Shown: positions 10,026-21,522, counted from the first letter of the stretch. The stretch: DNA of 64,000 bases from Muscardinus avellanarius (GCA_963383645.1 OY726560.1:154418488-154482487); one strand, 5' to 3'. The notes: generated by a model not told the origin, from the letters alone. Translations and numbers: made by a program.

Positions 10026-11400
10026 GGGGTTCCCAGGAAGCCTCCACACCCCTTATTTCCTAAGGGCCCTGAGTACATTCACATTTGGCAGACCTTGGGG
10101 TCCAATTCTGGCTTCAGGGATCCTGGGCTCAGCAGCTGCCCCACTGGGGCTGACACCAGAGATGCCAAGAGGGGGCATTTTTGCTTTTCTTTCTCCAAGA
10201 GATTCTCCAGACAGCTCATTTGGAAACGATTGTGTGGAGAACAGAAGCTTGGGGCCCTTGCGGATTTCTTTCTGTTAGTTCACTGGCAACAAACTTTTTC
10301 TAAGTTGGCCAATCTGAGCCCTTAAGACACAATGTGCCACTCAGCCCTGAATCAAACTAATGGGGGCTTCTGAAGGCTCCTGTAATTTTGTGCTGAAACA
10401 ATATCTTAAATTAATATTTTCTTTAGTTCAAAAGGCTGCCTAGCCTCTGGCAGAGCTCTCCTGCTGCAGGGTACCAGGGAGTGACCTGGCCCGGAGGCCC
10501 TGCAACTTAGGGACAAAAGCCCGCCTCCCCATCAATAAGGAAAAAATATCTCACCCGATGGTATTAGTCCACCAAAAATGTTTTACACCAGTTGAGTACA
10601 AAAATCAATTCTGAAGTGTAGTATATCACAGCTCATAAATTACATGTGTCCAATCACAAAAGTGAGGGAAAGGAGCAAAGGGGAGATGGGGAAGTTTCCA
10701 CTGCAAGAGGGAACTGCAGCTCGAGCTGAGTCTACAACAGTGGTGAGCCCCAGGGCGGGACACAGCATCCTCCACCAGGGACATAATCCTGCCCTGAGAA
10801 TTAGGGCAAGAAAGAGGGAGCAGGCAGGCTGGGGATGGCACGCTGGGGCTCTGGCTTCCCTGGATTTATTTCATGCAAAGAGCCCTGCGCACAGGTGTCC
10901 TTACAGCCTGCTGGGCCTGGCCCACCTTTCGCTCTCCGTTAACACTGGGAAGACGGCTGATGGCCTGCTGTGCCAGCCCCGAGCCTTCCTGATCAGGATG
11001 CCCAGTTTTAACTGAGATATATTTCAGAAAGGACAGATGTTGTGGCCACAAATGATGTCCACCAGGAGTGGACGGTGGCCTTGACAACTTACTGCATGCT
11101 CCGAAGCCGACATGCTTTCCCAGTGATTCACTGGGACCACCATGATGCTTCCAAGGACAAACTACCTCCCCCCACCTCACTCTGCTGATTCAAATCAGGG
11201 GTGCACTGATGGGGTTCCTGGGGACCCATCTCCCAGCTGAAGCACATGCCAAACTTCAAAGTTTGGGCCCGCCTCCCTTCCCCACCACGCCCACAATTCG
11301 GCTTCCCCAGCAGCAGCCAGATGACCTCTCCTTGTTCTTCCCCTGTGCTCACACCCCACCAAGTGAGCATCTTCTGAACTCAGCAGATCACCGCCCCTCC
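10026..11400. other. unique non-coding DNA, possible conserved block at 10310-10480
   Basis: No gene. The portion at 10310-10480 is AT-rich and repeat-free, with TGTAATTTTGTGCTGAAAC and ATCTTAAATTAATATTTTC, and could be a regulatory element. The rest is unremarkable. Confidence 0.35.
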
Positions 11401-11404
11401 CCCG

Positions 11405-11765
11405 CCCCGGCCTTCACACAGCTTCTTTTTGCCTGGACCACTCTTTGTCCTCCTCAGAAACATCCGCGCCTTGCAAATTCCAAATCATCCTTTTGAGCCC
11501 CAACTCCAAAACTCCTTCCAGTACACCACCCCGGATGCCCTGGTCGGAGCCTGCCTCCTTACTCCTTGGTCCACCGTGTGAATGACCAATCACGACTGCC
11601 TTTTGCTGTAATTCTTTGCCATGAACTCACTTCCCCCACTAGCCTGTGATGCCCGGGCTATATCTTGAGCCATCTTTGCACTTTGGATACTCAGCTCAGA
11701 GCTTCGCACATAGTAGTCTCTTTATCCACACTATTGTTGAACTAAATATTGTTGAACTAAACCCC
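11405..11765 (+). mobile_element. L2 3'-end relic
   Basis: Order of motifs fits L2: TTGCCTGGACCACTCTTTG, CCCCACTAGCCTGTGATG, ATCTTTGCACTTTGGATAC, CACATAGTAGTCTC, then a GTTGAACTAAA tail. The last 15 bases are duplicated (TATTGTTGAACTAAA twice, about 11731-11760). Confidence 0.6.
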
Positions 11766-12180
11766 AAAACTCTTAATTTCCACCTGCTGCTCTCCTGTGA
11801 AACCACATTCAAATTCAATGTGCAAATAGGACAGTGATCCATTTAAAAAGAAAATGTGTGTGTATGGGGGAGGTTAAGAAAGAAGAGGGGGGGCTGGAAA
11901 GGAAAGAGACTCAAAGCCTGGGGCCACACTAGAGGGTCACTTCCTCCAGGCCCTCTGCACCCGAGCACCTCAGTGTTATGGGCACAGAACGCTCTCTGAG
12001 CCTGTGGGTCCCACTTTGCTGCAAAGCCGAAGCCAGTGGGGAGGTGGCAGCCTCTCACCTGCCAGAACTTCAGAACTTCATTGAAAGGAGTGACACCCCA
12101 CCCCCTGTGGTCCTGGCCCCTGCTAGAATCGTCCCCACGGCTCACACTCTGTGCCTGGACCCGGAGGAGCTTGAGAACTC
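11766..12180. other. unique non-coding DNA
   Basis: No gene or recognisable repeat; GC-rich with a purine-rich stretch at about 11865-11910. Confidence 0.5.
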
Positions 12181-12320
12181 TTAATTGATTAAATGAGTGA
12201 GTGACTGATTAAAGGATAAAATTAAGCTGAAACAGTTGACAAAGTAAAATTAGGATTCTGTCAGGTAATCACACAGGAAGATTAATGCATTAACATCTGT
12301 GAAGCCCTCGGGACTGCAGA
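12181..12320. promoter_or_regulatory. candidate conserved non-coding element
   Basis: AT-rich unique block with TTAATTGATTAAATGAG, GACTGATTAAAGGAT, AACAGTTGACAAAG, CAGGTAATCACACAGG and AGATTAATGCATTAAC. It holds many ATTA/TGATTAA sites of homeodomain or PBX/MEIS style. Inference from motif density. Confidence 0.35.
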
Positions 12321-12415
12321 AATGGGTCAAACTGGAGAAGTCACTGAGCTCTTGTATGAAGGCTTTGGGAGCCAAAGTCCAAGGCTGTGGCATTTCCCCA
12401 GATGCACTAAGCCAA

Positions 12416-12620
12416 GTTCATTCATTTATTTATTTAACTAATATTTATTGAGGCTCTACAACAACCAGGCACCCTTTGTACACGTGGGATACATCAGTGA
12501 ATAAAACACACAAACTCTGAGTACTCCCAGAGCTGGACCATCCCAGCTGGGAAAAATAGACTATAATCAGTAAATGTAATAAGTCAGGCAAAGATGAGAC
12601 CCTGAAGTCAGAGAGAAAGG
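12416..12620 (+). mobile_element. ancient mammalian-wide repeat
   Basis: CATTCATTTATTTATTTAAC, ATATTTATTGAGGCTCTAC, CAGGCACCCTTTG, GGATACATCAGTGAATAAAA. This is the well-known TTTATTGAGCACCTACTATG/AGGCACTGTGCTAGG pattern of an old interspersed repeat. A second copy lies at 20440-20600. Family not named with certainty. Confidence 0.55.
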
Positions 12621-12693
12621 ATGAATTATTACATAGAAGAATAGCAAGAGTCATAACATCAGCTCTGACACTGGTTGTCTGACCCTTAATTTC

Positions 12694-12886
12694 TTTCTTT
12701 TTTTTGGGGGGGGGGTACTGGGGTTCCTGGAAGCCCTTCTACCTGTGGGCTACACTCCCAGACCTCTTTTTTATTTTTCAAAACAGGGTCTCTTAAGCCA
12801 GCACGGCTGGCTTTGAACCTGCGCGATCTTCCTGTCTCTGCCTCCCAAGCGCGGGGATTACAAGCGTGCACCACCACGCCCGGCCT
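12694..12886 (-). mobile_element. young-type dimeric SINE, with TSD
   Basis: Minus-strand copy of the subfamily also seen at 28978, 59914 and 60661. On the minus strand it has the short GCCAGC(C/A)G(T/C)GCTGGCTTAAGAGACC-type linker (no AGCAACTTAGTGAGG duplication) and the right end GTAGCCCACAGGTAGAAGGG. Flanking GACCCTTAATTTC (12681-12693) and GAGCCTTAATTTC (12887-12899) are a target-site duplication with one mismatch. A ten-G run sits at 12706-12715. Confidence 0.85.
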
Positions 12887-12970
12887 GAGCCTTAATTTCC
12901 ACAGAGCAATGTAACATGGGCAGAGGGTTTCCTGTTCAGGTACAGAGTTGCATTACAAGAGAAGAGCACT

Positions 12971-13206
12971 GGCTGGGTGTGATGGTGTATGCTTATAATC
13001 CTAGTACTTGGGAGGCTGAGATAGCAGGATTAGAGGTTCATGGCCAGCTTTGGCAATTTGTGAGGCCCTGTTTCAAAATAAAGACTAGAATAGGGCAGAG
13101 GGTATAAGAGGTAGAATGCCCCTGGGTTCGATCCTCAGTACCAAAAAAGAAGAAGAAAAAGAAGGAGGAGGAGGAGGAGGAGGAGGAGGAGGAGGAGGAG
13201 GAGAAA
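12971..13206 (+). mobile_element. dimeric B1/ID-type SINE with (AGG)n tail
   Basis: GGCTGGGTGTGATGGTGTATG at the left, right half GTAGAATGCCCCTGGGTTCG, ending CTCAGTACC at 13142. The tail is purine-only and grew into (AGG)n at about 13161-13204. Confidence 0.88.
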
Positions 13207-13654
13207 GGGCACCAAACTTAGGGAAACCAGAGCTTTTATAATGTGCAATAAACCTCTCTGAACTTTGCCCCGGGGAAATGCATTATTATATTGGTCAGTT
13301 ACACTTTGCTCTGGACACAGACTGCTCAGCTTCCAAAGCCTGCATGCAACACAACCATCCTTGAAAGATCATCTGGAGCAGAGGCAGCCGGGGCTTCTGC
13401 TGTCTCAAGACGGGCAGAAACTGAAACTCAGTAGTAATTCCCAGCCAGCTGAGACTGAAAAGAGTTAGGTAGCAGGGAATATTTGTAACAGAGTCATTAT
13501 TATGTTGGCATGTAGTCATCTCTTGGGAGTTCTGGGATGGGGGAGAATCCAGGCTATTACCTAAGGACCGCCATGTTAGTGCGCATCAAGGCGGCTGTGC
13601 AGTTCTTCTCTCTGGTTGTGGTCTTGACTTTGACTCTGGGGGCTGCTACTCTAC
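13207..13654. other. unique non-coding DNA
   Basis: No gene or recognisable repeat. Confidence 0.5.
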
Positions 13655-13815
13655 TCTTCTAGGAGTAGACAGCTTTAGACAATTTGTTTAACCTGGTTAC
13701 TTATTCTTAAAATGGAAATTGCAATAACATTTTAGAAGGTTTTGGGAGGATTAAGCGATTTGATGTCTTAACGATGCTCAGCCCAGTGCTTGGCAGGTGG
13801 CAAGAGCTCCATCCA
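13655..13815 (+). mobile_element. MIR relic
   Basis: TTTAACCTGGTTACTTATTC, AAAATGGAAATTGCAATAAC, GGGAGGATTAAGCGATTTG, then CAGCCCAGTGCTTGGCAGG: the MIR core and 3' end in order. Confidence 0.7.
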
Positions 13816-14458
13816 TGATAAAATGATGGGGATGATAGTTTTCCCCATGTAGGTTATAGTAAAACAGCAGGTGATTGGTGGCTCAGTCAGGTGATAGACT
13901 GTGACCTGGCCTTCTGATGCCATAGAAAGAAGATAGGCCTTTCATCTTTCCTTGGAATGATTCTTTTATGCCTTTAATATTGAGCTCAGTTTCAGTACTT
14001 AATGTCCCAGGAATTGTTTACAAATGTCTTCAGAAACTGTGTTATGGTTGAAGCCAAAATAAGGACTCTTACTGTTTCTAGAAATCTCTTAATATCTCAA
14101 AGTTGAATCCAAGGTATTAGTCTTTCCTTAGATACCACACTAATGCAGGTGCTACTGAAGATTAAATATGTCACACAGACCCCAGGAATGACATATATTT
14201 TCATAATCCATGTAGCCTAGAAACCCTAAGAAGACAGATCCCATTTGTGTAAAGTTAACTCAATATACCACACAGTTCCTGTGCCTGGCAGTGAATGTCA
14301 CAGGGAGAGAGTTGACCCAGAAATGTGCTGGCATCTTGAGGGGCATGTAGGCACCGTGGGTTCATAATTTAAGTGGATGTACAATGTAACCGCCATAGTG
14401 AGGCTAATAAGGAGGCACGTGTGGGAAGGGGATGAGAATATCAGGCAGAGATTGTTTC
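13816..14458. other. unique non-coding DNA
   Basis: AT-rich sequence without a recognised gene or repeat. Confidence 0.45.
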
Positions 14459-14799
14459 ATCTGTTTTCTGTTGCTATAACAAACTACCTGAGACTGGGTA
14501 AATTATAATGAATAGAAGTTTGTTTAGCTCACAGTTGCAGAGGCGGGGTAGTCCAAGAGCGTGGTGCTGGCGTCTACTCAGTATCTGGTGAGGGCCTTCT
14601 TGCTTCATTGTTACATGGCTAAAGGCCAGCTCAGGTCTTGCTACCTCTTCTTATAAAGACAATATTGTCATCACAGGGTTTCTATCCTTATGACCTTATC
14701 TATCTAACCCCAATTTCCTCCAAAATGCTATGTATAACTTTGGGGATTAAGGTTCCAGTATATGAACTTTGGGGTCACACACTCAAACCACAGTAGAGA
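14459..14799 (-). mobile_element. solo MaLR-type LTR
   Basis: The + strand begins TCTGTTTTCTGTTGCTATAA, then CTGAGACTGGGTAAATTATA, AGTTTGTTTAGCTCACAG, CTTCTTATAAAGAC and ends with ACTCAAACCACAGTA. This is the reverse complement of a MaLR (MST/MLT-like) LTR. No internal retroviral sequence is attached, so it is a solo LTR or fragment. Confidence 0.7.
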
Positions 14800-14863
14800 T
14801 TATCTGTGGCATCTTGAAAGGGGAGAAGGCTTTGTCAGGGCCTTCAGAGCATAACACGTAAGT

Positions 14864-15076
14864 CAACGTGCAGTGGTACCCACCTGTAATCCCAGCACTT
14901 GGGAGGCTGAAACAGGAGGATTATAAGTTTGAGGCCAGATCTGGCAACTTAGTGATACCCTCAGTAACTTTGGAAGACCATGTTTCAAATAAATAAATAA
15001 ATAAATAAATAAGGTTGGGGTGTAGCTCAGGGGTAGAAAGCCCCTGGGTTCAAACCCAGTACCATAAATAAATAAA
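14864..15076 (+). mobile_element. older dimeric B1/ID-type SINE
   Basis: Full dimer with an (AAAT)n linker at about 14988-15011. The right half keeps both tRNA-like pol III boxes: A box TAGCTCAGGGG and B box GGTTCAAACCC. Flanks GAGCATAACACGTAA and GAGCATAATGTGTTA look like a diverged target-site duplication. Confidence 0.88.
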
Positions 15077-16342
15077 TGAGCATAATGTGTTAGAAAGAGC
15101 CAAATATTAGAGTTACTCTGAATTCTGATCCTGACTTGCCTCTGTGATGCTGGACAAATTTTTATTATTAAAACCTTCACTTCTCTAGGGCCTTTCCCTC
15201 ACTTGTGAAAAGAGAATGTTAAGGCTGGCCTTGTAGGACCGTGGAAAGATGAGCGACTGCAATGCGTCACGTGCTTAGGAGGCAATAGGTTCAGTGGCAT
15301 TTAAGAAAACCGCGAGCCAGAATCTTGGACAGGTCCCAGGAAGGAGGCTTTTAGATGGAAGTTTATTGACCGGGTGTGCTCTTGGGAACGGTATCTGTGA
15401 GGTACTGAAGGATGTAAGACCGGGGAGAGGAGGACTTGAACTGTGGTACAGTAGCCAGAGAGGGCTCAGCCATGACAGGCAGCTCTACAGCTGGGGCGGC
15501 CCTTCCTGTTGTCCTCAATGGCAGCCAAGGGGCTGGGGCCCTCTGTCATCCAGTCAGTGGCTAGGACCCACCCTTGAGGAGGGACCATCACTCCGGGACA
15601 AGAAGCTCCCTCAGCAGAGGGCAAGTCCAGGTGAGTAGCGGGAAGTAAGGGCTACGATCTTGAAGGGGGATCTGGGTGACACACTACAGTGTCCCCTACA
15701 GCATGTGGGGCAGCGGCAGAAGTGGACTTGATTAGAGCAATATCAGCATCTCTTGGGGTATTCTAGCACTTTTTATGTGGCCTGGGCCAACTGAAATTTA
15801 GAGACACCTTCATCATTAGAAACAGGAGGTCGTGCTCTGCCTCCAAAGACATCGTTCTGTGTCACCTCCAGTGCCTGCCAGCTCACCGTGCTCCTGAGAC
15901 AGCCAGCCCCCTTCCTTTCACCTGGCTTTATTCTTACTTGTGACCTTTTCATTTTCTTGCAAGGATCAGACACAGCAGAGTATCAGATAGCCAAGTGCTA
16001 CTTTTCAAAGAGAACTGGAGAATCTCTAGAAATTACATTATCTCAATCACAGGCCTGTTTGCGGGGCCAGGGTTGGTGGGGGTTAGTGGCCTCATCTTGG
16101 TGGTCAAAGCAGAGGGCGATAGGGTGACTTGCCCAATTGAGGCAGTGTTCCTAGCCAGCCTGGGCTAGTGCTGGATCTCACTGGCTTCATCACCAAGGTT
16201 TCTGGGTGATTCTTTTACTCTCTATGAGCACACGTTTCCTCCCTAATTCTCTCTGTGCCACTCACATTTAGAAATCTGACCTCTTTCCCTTCTATATAAC
16301 TCAGGGGACTCCCAGCTTCAGGCCAGTGACCTAGGTAGTCAC
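15077..16342. other. unique non-coding DNA
   Basis: No gene or repeat that I can name. A 114-codon frame at 15294-15638 (+) has no domain or conservation signal and is regarded as chance. Confidence 0.45.
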
Positions 16343-16763
16343 CTTTTTTTTTTATCACTGTGACTTAACAAGAACAACTTAGAGAAAGAAAGGTTTATTT
16401 GGGCTCATGGTTTCAGAGGTTCAGTCCATGGCTGGCTGGCTCCAAGGCAGAAACATCATGACAGCAGGCGTGGCAGATGAAAATTGCATAACTAATGGTA
16501 GCCAGGAAGCAGAGAACAGGATCAACTGTGAGAGGGTGGAGGAATCAGGGACAGATATTGTCTCCAAGGCCATGGTCCAGCCACACCTACCTGGCTACAC
16601 CTGCCACCCAGTAAGTCCATTAAAATGATTATTCCATCCATGGACTTGTTCACTGATGAGGCGAGAGCCCTGATGCAGTGACTTCAGCCCTGAACATTTC
16701 TGCATTGCCAACACTCCAGCTTTTCAGGGCAACATTTCATAGCCAAACCATAACAACCTTCAA
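16343..16763 (-). mobile_element. solo MT/ORR1-like MaLR LTR
   Basis: The + strand reads TATCACTGTGACTTAACAAG, GAAAGGTTTATTTGGGCTC, ATGGTTTCAGAGGTTCAGTC, GGCTCCAAGGCAGAAACATC, and ends CATTTCATAGCCAAACCATA. That is the reverse complement of the rodent MaLR LTR that starts TATGGTTTGG. The same family occurs at 22684 and 34889. Confidence 0.8.
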
Positions 16764-17514
16764 GGACCTTCATTTGCATGTGGCATAAAAAGTCCAGTAA
16801 CTGCTACCAAAAATTAAACAAAGGCTCCAACCGACCTCGGAGCACACCACAGTTTCTGGTGCCACTCAAAGCAGAGGGACCAGTGAGGACTTTTAAAAAA
16901 TGAAAATAAACCCATTGTTAGCTCTGATTTTACAGGTGTCAAAGTATTTGGGGTATTTTGGGTTCACACTCAGCCTGACCCCGGCTGTTTTGCATAGTTT
17001 CTCCTCCCCAGAGCTCTGAGGAAATACTTGGCAATTTGTATAGAGGTAGAAATATCAATTAGCTCTTTAGTAGGGAATTAATGCGGCTACTTATCCAGTT
17101 CCTTTTGAAACAACTTTTGTTTGCTCTTTACCAAAATTATCTTGAGAGTTAATGATATGTCGAGGATGAAGACCTTTCTTCTTTAGAATCTCCCCTTCTG
17201 ATGTAGCCTACCTTCCAAATGTGGAGATGGCATGGCCTCTCCTCCTTCCCCAGGCTAGTGCCCCAGTAGTCATTGGTTAATGAAACTCTGGGCTCCAAAA
17301 GAAGTGCTTACAGAGAATATGCCATATTTTGCTTCAAAGATGTTCCTTGGAAACAACTCAGATGCCCCACAACAGGGAGTTTGTTAAAGAATGATAGGTC
17401 TGTTCATTAGATTGTGCATCCATGAAAATGTCATTGCAAAAGTATATTCCATGGCATAGAAAATTCCAAGCCACAAAACAGTATGTACAGCATGATCTCT
17501 TCCTGTAATGTGTG
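16764..17514. other. unique non-coding DNA, weak conserved-looking stretch
   Basis: No gene. The interval 17035-17175 is AT-rich and repeat-free, with ATATCAATTAGCTC, GGGAATTAATGCGGC and GAGTTAATGATATG, and might be regulatory. Confidence 0.3.
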
Positions 17515-17580
17515 TGTACACGTGGCGGTCTCTGTGTACACGTGGCGGTCTCTGTGTACATGTGGTGGTCTCTGTGGACA
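17515..17580. repeat. 20-bp minisatellite, about 3.3 copies
   Basis: The unit TGTACACGTGGCGGTCTCTG is repeated head to tail. Two copies are identical and the last shows CpG-to-TpG changes (TGTACATGTGGTGGTCTCTG). Confidence 0.9.
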
Positions 17581-18017
17581 TGATCTGAGGGGAGAGTGGC
17601 ATAGCACCATACTGTTTTCCCCCTGAGAGGCAGCTCAGGTAGATAGCAAATAAAATATCTTCTCTTGCTTCTTTTTCATTCGAATTTTTCTGATACACAT
17701 ATATTTTTTATGTCATTAAGAAAGAAAAGTTGTAAAAAGCACGCAGAGGAGGAGGAGGGTTCCTTCCTGTTGAAACACGGATCCTCGGGACCCTTAACAT
17801 AGAAAGCAACCCTTTTTTCATGACCGGGAGCCCCAGCTCCTCAGCACCACACCCTGTCTCCCAGGAGACCAGGCTTATTCGCTGGTGGGGGGCTAAGTGG
17901 CCAAGGAGAAAGATGCTCTGACCTCTCTTGACCTTCCGGAGCAAAAGCTGCAGGGAACATCTTTCTCTGAAACACCTCTTCCTGCAGGTCCCAGACTTGG
18001 GGCCTTGCAGGAGCCCT

Positions 18018-18018
<1 letters not shown>
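17581..18018. other. unique non-coding DNA
   Basis: No gene or recognisable repeat. Confidence 0.5.
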
Positions 18019-18069
<51 letters not shown>

Positions 18070-18340
18070 GGGGATCACACCCAGGGGACATTCTATATCC
18101 AAACTACACTCCTAGTCTTATTTATTTATTTATTTATTTATTTTTAATTTATTTTTTTCAGTACTGGAGATGAAACCCAGGGGCATTGTACCTCTGAGCT
18201 ACATGCGCAGCCCTATTTTTTATTCTTTACTTTGGAACAGGATCTCACTGAGTTTCAAGGGACCTCACTAAGTAGCTGAGGCTTTCTGTAAACTGCAATC
18301 CTCCTGTCTCAGCCTCCCGAGTGTGCCACCATGCCCAACT

Positions 18341-18375
<35 letters not shown>

Positions 18376-18497
18376 TTTTTGTTTTGAAACAGACTCTCAC
18401 TAGGTTGCTGGGAGTCTCACTACATTGCTGAGGCTGTCGTCGAACCTGCCATCCTCCTGCCTCAGCTCCCAAATACTAGGATTACAGGCATGTGCTA
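18019..18497 (-). mobile_element. nested dimeric SINEs with (GT)n tail
   Basis: An outer minus-strand SINE is split. Its tRNA-like end (ACTGGGGATCACACCCAGGGG, 18067-18115) and its 7SL-like end (about 18380-18497) flank an inner, complete minus-strand SINE (about 18120-18340). (TTTA)n runs lie on both sides of the inner copy, at 18118-18150 and 18341-18378. The (GT)n at 18019-18066 is the expanded tail of the outer SINE. Confidence 0.8.
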
Positions 18498-19205
18498 CCC
18501 TGTGACTCTTGACAGCCATCTCCCAGGATCTCCCAGGGAGGGAGTTCCCGTGGCTTTGCCCCCGCAGGCAGAGAGCCCATCCCACCCTGCTGCGGCCCTG
18601 CTGGCTTCTGGGTTCCCAGCTCTGACATTCACAAGGACCCTGGCAGGAGGTACTGAGCAGGCTGGCGAGTGTCCTCCTGAAGGCACACATGTGCCTCTGC
18701 TCCAGGGCTGAGGAGGGCGGGCGCCAGCAGGCAGGCAGGCGATGACATTGCCGGCTATCTGCAGATCTCGCTGCGGCTAAGGTTGCGTGGTTTGCAATTA
18801 GACGAAAGGTCCGGGGGGCTGGGAGATCATTTCCCTCAGCAGGTTATCATTTGGACGGAATCAGAGGCTTGTCAGGCTGGGCAGGCTCTGCACTCTCCGC
18901 CCCACCCGCTGCTGCCGCACAGTTCAGGAGCTGGTGCGCTGAACTTGGCTGCCTGCTCCCCTGGTGGACCCCCCCCTCCCCATCCTATGAGCAAACTGTT
19001 CCTGTTGCCCAGTGGTCTTTTCCTGAAGTTTCCTGCCCCCAAAGTCCGACCCCTTCTCCCCCACTGCATATCACGGTTTGCAATTTTACATTTATTTGTA
19101 CAACTATTGGTCACTGTTTCCCACTAACTACATGACTAGGCTTGGTTCTCATGCGTCTCCCCAGCTCCTAGTGCAGAGCTGGGTGCGTAGTAAGCTCTCA
19201 GTAAT
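18498..19205. other. unique non-coding DNA
   Basis: GC-rich sequence without a recognised gene or repeat. Confidence 0.5.
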
Positions 19206-19247
19206 GGGATGGATGGATGGATGGATGGATGGATGGATGGATGGATG
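19206..19247. repeat. (GGAT)n microsatellite
   Basis: About ten perfect tetranucleotide units. Confidence 0.95.
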
Positions 19248-19314
19248 CAGCACATGCAGCCATCCGTGAATGGCATTACACTGAAGACTGGAACCGTGTC
19301 CCCTACACAAGAGT

Positions 19315-19500
19315 CCAGGCTCAGCTAATCATTAGCTGTGTGGCCACAGGCACGTTGCACGGCTGTCCTGAGATTGTTTCCCCATCTGCTCAATGTCGAT
19401 GCAAATAGTGCTCTTATCACAGGATTACAGTGCAGAATGAGTGAGATGATGCCTATAAAGTGGCCGACGCAGGGGAGGCGCACAATGAATAGCAGTGTTT
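19315..19500 (+). mobile_element. MIR relic
   Basis: TAATCATTAGCTGTGTGGCC, TTGTTTCCCCATCTGCTCAA, GAGTGAGATGATGCC, then AGGCGCACAATGAATAGC: a near full-length MIR order. Confidence 0.7.
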
Positions 19501-20439
19501 ATTGTTCTGTTCTTTGAGGCTCTTCCAGCCAGAGCTGGAGGTCACCTTGTTATAAGATCCTTTGATGTCCTTGTTGAGCTGGGCCTCTCCACCTGCCGGG
19601 TGTCACCTTGTCCCGTTCACTCAGTCAGGGTCTCTGGGTTTAGGGGAAGAGGGGAAGGAAATGGACACCCTTTGCTGTCGGGGCTCTGCCATTTCAGGGG
19701 GAGGGTGCAGATGGCCGGACACCCTCGGGAGCCTCATCTGAGGCTATCGTGGAGCCAATGTGGGCCAGCAGCCCATCAAAGAGAGGAGCTGCTTCCCTGG
19801 TGCTGCAGGGTGCAGGGCAGTGGCCTGCTGCCTTCTGCCCCCAGGACCAGTTCACACAGGCCTGATGACTGTGGCTCAGGGCGGGATCCAGACACTTTTA
19901 GTTCAATCTGGACAGCATCATGGGTGCCAGGGAGCCTCTGAGAGGGAAAACAGATCCTGGAGAAACTTGGTTCTGATCTGGAGACACAGGGAAACGGGGT
20001 TTAACTTCTCTGGCCCTTTAACAACATAGTACATTTAAGAATCTGCCTCTAACTTCTGGATTCCAGTGGGGCTCAGAGTGGCAAAGTACCTGCTACCTGG
20101 TCACACAGTTGCCAAGGGTCAGGGCAGGGCTTTCAAGCAATCTGGTGATTCCAAAGCGTTCTCTGGGTTGCACTGTCTCCAGGGTCAGCTTTTCCACTTC
20201 AGTTTTATCTACGTGCTAGTGTTAAATGGTACGTCCAATGGTACAGAAGAAACACTTGCACCTGTGATGTTCAATCACCAAGTTCCAAACACGGGGCCTG
20301 GTCAGAGTGCCGCCAGTACCAAGATGATTACGATTGGCTCTCAACCTACAGAATCACGATGTACCGAAGAAGTCCTAAAGTTAGCAAAATAGCTCCCCTT
20401 GGGGTTCCTACAGTTCTTCATAGTAGATATTTTGACTCA
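19501..20439. other. unique non-coding DNA
   Basis: No gene. A 148-codon frame at 19495-19941 (+) starts inside the MIR relic and shows no domain. A possible MIR trace lies near 20050-20140. Confidence 0.45.
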
Positions 20440-20600
20440 GTTTTAGTAAGTATTTACTGAGCCATTACTAAGTGCTCTCCAGTATGCAAGATGCTGGGGA
20501 CACACCTGTGAGCAAAAAAATTAAATGTGATGCCTGCCCTCATGGGACTTGGAATGACTTATTAAAAATCTACACACAAGTCACTGGACTAATTACTGGA
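20440..20600 (+). mobile_element. ancient mammalian-wide repeat
   Basis: GTAAGTATTTACTGAGCC, AGATGCTGGGGACACACCTG, GCAAAAAAATTAAATG, CCTGCCCTCATGGGACTTGG. Same element type as 12416-12620, with the 3' part better kept. Confidence 0.55.
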
Positions 20601-20798
20601 GAGGGGAAGAAAGAGGGGGCTTCCCTTCCCAATGGGGTCAACATTGAGCCGAAGCTGAGGCAGAGTAGGGTGCAACCAGGCAAAGGGGGAGGGAAGAGCC
20701 CTGCAGCCAGGAGGAGCTGGCTGTGTGAAGGTCCTGAGGCAGGTAGAATGCACGAGAGAGGTGTGGAGAGGAGAGACTGGCATGAGAAGAGGCAGGAA

Positions 20799-20998
20799 GT
20801 CTGGCGTGGTGGTGCACACCTATAATCCCAGCACTTGTGAGGCTGAGACAGGAGGATCACAGATTCAAGGTCAGCCTTAGCAATTTAGTGAGAGCCTGTT
20901 TCAAAAAAATAAATAAATAAATAGGGCTAGGGGTATAGCTTAGAGGCAGAATGCTCCAGTACAAAAAAAAAAAGAAAAAAGAAAAGAAAAGAAAAGAG
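20799..20998 (+). mobile_element. dimeric B1/ID-type SINE
   Basis: Left half AGTCTGGCGTGGTGGTGCAC, (AAAT)n linker, right half GGGTATAGCTTAGAGGCAG. A-rich tail at 20963-20998 containing GAAAA units. Confidence 0.9.
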
Positions 20999-21290
20999 GA
21001 GGGGGCTAGGAGGCAGCAGGAGAGGAAGAAGAGAAGGGGAAGGGCTTTTCTGAAGCCATTTCAGAATTTTAAGCTGGTGATGGCACAAGTAGACTTTCAA
21101 TTCCAAAAGAATGTCCTCCTTGCAGGGTGGGCTTCAGGCTGAGAAGGGGCGGGGAGGGGAGGGCAGGTGGAGGCTGTTGCCATGGCCCAGCTGAGTGCAG
21201 CCAAGGATGGAAAGGAGGAGACTGGAGCCTGGACTTGAATCCAGGGCCTGGGCCATGCAGGAGAGATCTGTGTGTGTCTGAGTGCCACCC

Positions 21291-21522
21291 TTTTTTGTTT
21301 TGTTTTGTTTTTGGTCCTAGGGATTAAAACCAGGGAAATTATGGAATTATACCTCTGCGCTATAGCCCCAGCCCTATTTTTTAATTTTTTTTTAAACAGG
21401 GTTTCACTAGGTTGCTGAGTAGCTCATTAAGTTGCAAGGCTAGCCTCGAACCTGTGATCTTCTTGTTTCAGCTTCCCAAGTACTGGGATTACAAGTGTGG
21501 GTGACCACACTTGTACCTGGCT
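21291..21522 (-). mobile_element. dimeric B1/ID-type SINE
   Basis: The + strand shows a T-rich tail (TTTTTTGTTTTGTTTTG), CTCTGCGCTATAGCCCCAG, TTTCACTAGGTTGCTGAG, then CAAGTACTGGGATTACAAG. Reverse complement of the dimer. Confidence 0.9.

Noticed and set aside
15018..15063. tRNA-like A and B boxes
   Set aside because: They belong to the right half of a dimeric SINE; no cloverleaf or anticodon arm can be drawn, so no tRNA gene is called.
17893..18115. Short frames rich in Thr-His or Cys-Val
   Set aside because: They are the (GT)n/(AC)n tail of a SINE read in different phases.
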